A stretch of 17,767 nt of DNA. Source: an uncultured Clostridium sp. (GTDB lineage Bacteria > Bacillota > Clostridia > TANB77 > CAG-508). Location: contig CAMMNR010000018.1 in assembly GCA_946498265.1 (NCBI GenBank), positions 1-17,767 on the forward strand. The letters run 5' to 3'. The position numbers and the translations under genes were made by a program. Positions 15,478-17,767 of this stretch are shown here, in pieces. Each line of letters begins with the position of its first letter. Position 1 is the stretch's first letter. The notes under the pieces are model-generated. The model saw nothing but the letters and a program-made list of their open reading frames with translations. It was not told the DNA's origin and did not search any database.

Positions 15478-16719
15478 ATGGAAAAAGATACACAATTTAG
15501 AAAAAATTTTATATGGAATACATTAGGAACAGGGCTAAATGCATTTAATTCATTATTTTTTATGATTATTGCAACAAGAGTAAATGGAATTGAACAAGCT
15601 GGAGTTTTTACTATTGCGTTTTCAACAGCATGCATTTTGTATGCTATAGGATTATATGCAGGTAGAGTATATCAAGTTACAGAATTAGATGAGAAAATAA
15701 GTGATAAAGATTTTATTATAAATAGAATAATAACTTGTTTTTCCATGATTGTATTTTTAATCTTATTTTGTATATTTAGAAAATATAATTTAGAAAAAAC
15801 AGTAATTTTTTTACTATTGACAATATATAAAGCATTAGAAGCATTTAGTGATACAATATATGGAATTTTGCAAAAACATGACAAATTAGATATTGTTGGA
15901 AAATCTTTATTTATAAAATCACTATTATCAATCTTATTATTTTTAATAATAGATTTATTAATAGGAAATATAATTGTTGCTATAATTTCAATGATTATAA
16001 TATGTGTTATTATCAATATTACTTATGATTTTAGAAAAGCTTATAAATACGTTGATTTCAAACAAAAAATCAATTGGGAAAATGTAATAAATATATTAAA
16101 AAAAGGATTTTTCGTTTTTGCTATTTCTTTTTTAGGAATGTATGTAGTAAATGCACCAAAATATTCAATAGATAGCTATTTAACAAGTGATTTTCAGACA
16201 ATTTTCGGTATTATAGTAATGCCAGCAACAATAATGAGTTTGGTAGCACAATTTTTAATACATCCATATTTAAATCAGATAGTTGAATTATATAAAACAA
16301 AAAATTTAAAAGGTTTAGAAAAATTAATATTAAAAATGTTAGGAATAATAGGCTGTTTTGGAGTATTAGCTACTATATTAGGATATATATTAGGAACTCA
16401 AATTTTAGGATTGATTTATGGAATTGATTTAAGTATGTATAAAATAGGACTTTCTATAATTATAATTTCAGCAACATTATATACAATAGGCACAGTATGT
16501 TCTTCTATACTAACAACAGTAAGAGAGACATTTTCACAATTTGTTATTTATGTTGGAGTTTCTATTTTTGCATATATAATTTCAACAATACTAACAAAAT
16601 ATATAGGAATAAATGGTTCTATAATTGCTTATTTCTTTATTATGGTATCTCAAGCTTTATCATATTTTATTTATACAAAAATAAAATTGAAGAAAATATT
16701 TGTCGAAGATAAAAAATAA
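15478..16719 (+). CDS. Wzx-like polysaccharide flippase (MOP superfamily)
   Basis: 413 residues, 12 or so hydrophobic helices with few charges between them, as in Wzx/PST transporters. The N-terminus KNFIWNTLGTGLNAFNSLFFMIIATR and GIFTIAFSTACILYAIGLYAGRVYQV is the usual first-helix pattern of the polysaccharide branch. The role is to flip an undecaprenyl-linked sugar or oligosaccharide to the outer face. Because the main chain has its own ABC exporter, it probably serves the polyprenyl-phosphate monosaccharide used for side groups, like GacK; this is inference. The start is uncertain. The ATG at 15478 gives the natural N-terminus, but the only strong ribosome binding site (AAGGAGAA, 15443-15450) is 27 bases upstream, and an out-of-frame 11-residue reading frame (ATG 15465, stop 15498-15500) overlaps it. 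The in-frame upstream codons contain no ATG, GTG or TTG. Confidence 0.9.
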   Translation: MEKDTQFRKNFIWNTLGTGLNAFNSLFFMIIATRVNGIEQAGVFTIAFSTACILYAIGLYAGRVYQVTELDEKISDKDFIINRIITCFSMIVFLILFCIFRKYNLEKTVIFLLLTIYKALEAFSDTIYGILQKHDKLDIVGKSLFIKSLLSILLFLIIDLLIGNIIVAIISMIIICVIINITYDFRKAYKYVDFKQKINWENVINILKKGFFVFAISFLGMYVVNAPKYSIDSYLTSDFQTIFGIIVMPATIMSLVAQFLIHPYLNQIVELYKTKNLKGLEKLILKMLGIIGCFGVLATILGYILGTQILGLIYGIDLSMYKIGLSIIIISATLYTIGTVCSSILTTVRETFSQFVIYVGVSIFAYIISTILTKYIGINGSIIAYFFIMVSQALSYFIYTKIKLKKIFVEDKK

Positions 16720-16746
16720 AAATATAAAAGAAAAGGAAATAAAAAT

Positions 16747-17658
16747 ATGGAAAATAAAAAAGTTGCAATATTAATGTCAACATATAATGGGGAAAAATAT
16801 CTAAAAGAGCAAATCGAAAGTTTGCTTGCACAAACATATGGAAATATAGAAATTTATATTAGAGATGATGGCTCAAAAGATAATACTATAAAAATAATAA
16901 AGAATTATAAAGAAAAATACAATAATATCGTATTAAAAGAAGGAAAAAATATAGGTTTTATAAATAGCTTTTTTGAACTATTAAATTTATGTAATGATGC
17001 AGATTATTATGCATATTGTGATCAAGACGATGTATGGATGAATGATAAAATAGAAAGAGCAGTAAAATTTTTAGGAAAAACAGATGAGAATAAACCGGCA
17101 TTATATTTTTCAAACTCAGATTATTATGATAGTGACATGAATTTTTTAGCAACAGCAGAAAAAAACAAAATATATAATTTTAGAAATTCATTAGTAGAAT
17201 GTGTAACACAAGGAATGACTATGGTTATAAATAATAAGACTAGACAAACAATTATAGAAAATAGACCTGAAACTTGTTTATTTCATGATTGGTGGACATA
17301 TATGATTTGTAGCGGATTTGGACAAATAGTATATGATGATAAATCATTGGTAAAATATAGAAGACATAATAAAAGTGTAACAGTAGAAGGAAAAAGTAAA
17401 ATCGAGTTATTTATATGGAGAATAAAAAAATTTCTAATAGGTGATTCATTAAAAGATATAAAAAAACAATTACAAGAATATAAAAATTTTTTTGCTAAAG
17501 AATTAAAAGAAGATGATAGAAAACTATTGGAATTATTTACAAAAGAAAAATATAGTTTTATTGTGGCATTGAAAAAGTTCTTATATCCCAAACGATTTAG
17601 AAGAAAATTTATAGATGAATTAAGTGTAAGAATATTGTTTCTAATTGGAAAATTGTAA
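16747..17658 (+). CDS. Family 2 glycosyltransferase, RgpB/GacC-like (probable rhamnosyltransferase)
   Basis: 303 residues; ATG at 16747 with AAAAGGAAA just upstream. It starts VAILMSTYNGEKYLKEQIESLLAQTY, the pattern of the RgpB/GacC enzymes that extend rhamnan backbones. IRDDGSKDNT is at 38-47, the metal site CDQDDVW at 91-97, HDWW at 180-183, and YRRHNKSVT after that. The C-terminal third is basic (KKFLIGDSLKDIKKQ and KKFLYPKRFRRKF), which fits binding to the inner membrane face. It is related to the GT2 proteins at 3133 and 5091 but clearly more distant from either than they are from each other. Substrate assignment to rhamnose is by family resemblance only. Confidence 0.88.
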   Translation: MENKKVAILMSTYNGEKYLKEQIESLLAQTYGNIEIYIRDDGSKDNTIKIIKNYKEKYNNIVLKEGKNIGFINSFFELLNLCNDADYYAYCDQDDVWMNDKIERAVKFLGKTDENKPALYFSNSDYYDSDMNFLATAEKNKIYNFRNSLVECVTQGMTMVINNKTRQTIIENRPETCLFHDWWTYMICSGFGQIVYDDKSLVKYRRHNKSVTVEGKSKIELFIWRIKKFLIGDSLKDIKKQLQEYKNFFAKELKEDDRKLLELFTKEKYSFIVALKKFLYPKRFRRKFIDELSVRILFLIGKL

Positions 17659-17664
17659 AAAATA

Positions 17665-17693
17665 TTGTAAATAAAAGATAAAATTGATAAAAT
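17665..17693 (+). promoter_or_regulatory. Possible weak promoter before the last gene
   Basis: TTGTAA (17665-17670), 17 bases, then TAAAAT (17688-17693), in the 73-base gap before the next start codon. In such AT-rich DNA this match could arise by chance. Confidence 0.3.
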
Positions 17694-17731
17694 AAAATAG
17701 AGAGTAGATTTAATAAAAGGAGTGCGCAATA

Positions 17732-17767
17732 ATGAATAAAAAAAGAGGAGTGGCAATATTAATTTTT
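17732..17767 (+). CDS. Start of a further gene, cut by the window edge
   Basis: Only 12 codons are visible, reading MNKKRGVAILIF. The ATG at 17732 has AAAAGGAG (17715-17722) 9 bases upstream, a strong start signal. A basic start followed by a hydrophobic strand would fit another glycosyltransferase or a rhamnan-synthesis-F-type protein, which often stands at this place in such loci. Twelve residues cannot decide it. Confidence 0.6.
   Translation, partial: MNKKRGVAILIF

Overview
The window comes from a very AT-rich, low-GC Firmicute. It is most likely an uncultured, probably gut-associated member of the Clostridia. This is inferred from strongly A-ending codons, frequent AAGGAGG-type ribosome binding sites, TTGACA/TATAAT-like promoters, and glycosyltransferase and methyltransferase families typical of Clostridia surface-polysaccharide loci. 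The species cannot be named from the sequence. Every gene I can support is on the + strand.

Left part (1-2592): the 3' portion of tgt (queuine tRNA-ribosyltransferase, a housekeeping gene cut by the window edge) is followed 16 bases later by a membrane-anchored extracytoplasmic protein. That protein has a copper-amine-oxidase-N-like domain, WG-type repeats and an Asn-rich tail.

Intergenic block (2593-3132, 540 bases without a gene): nearly all of it is one nested inverted-repeat element of about 457 bases (2598-3054). It has three perfect arm pairs in the outer and middle shells (26, 39 and 26 bp) and a perfect 20-bp stem at the core. It looks like a REP/MITE-type composite palindrome, but no transposase is visible. 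A good sigma-A promoter starts 11 bases after it and opens the polysaccharide locus.

Right part (3133 to the window end): one co-directional cell-surface polysaccharide locus. In order it holds a GT2 glycosyltransferase, an ABC-2 polysaccharide export permease (Wzm/RgpC type), a paralogous GT2, the export ATPase with a C-terminal carbohydrate-binding domain (Wzt/RgpD type), and a multidomain protein (methyltransferase-like, probable kinase-like, coiled coil) that recalls the chain-terminating ruler WbdD. Next come a tandem two-domain GT2, a large polytopic GT-C-like membrane protein, a polyprenyl-phosphate glycosyltransferase, a DUF2304 small membrane protein, another GT2, a Wzx-like flippase, a further GT2 of the RgpB/GacC kind, and the first 12 codons of one more gene.

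How they fit together (inference): the cytoplasmic GT2 enzymes build a main chain on an undecaprenyl carrier. The methyltransferase/kinase-like protein may cap or measure it, and the Wzm/Wzt pair exports it after recognising the chain through the Wzt C-terminal domain. Separately, the DPM1-like enzyme plus its DUF2304 partner would make a polyprenyl-phosphate monosaccharide, the flippase would turn it across the membrane, and the GT-C protein would attach it outside as a side-group. That four-gene logic matches GacI-GacJ-GacK-GacL of the streptococcal group A carbohydrate. The sugars cannot be read from this window: no nucleotide-sugar synthesis genes such as rmlABCD are present.
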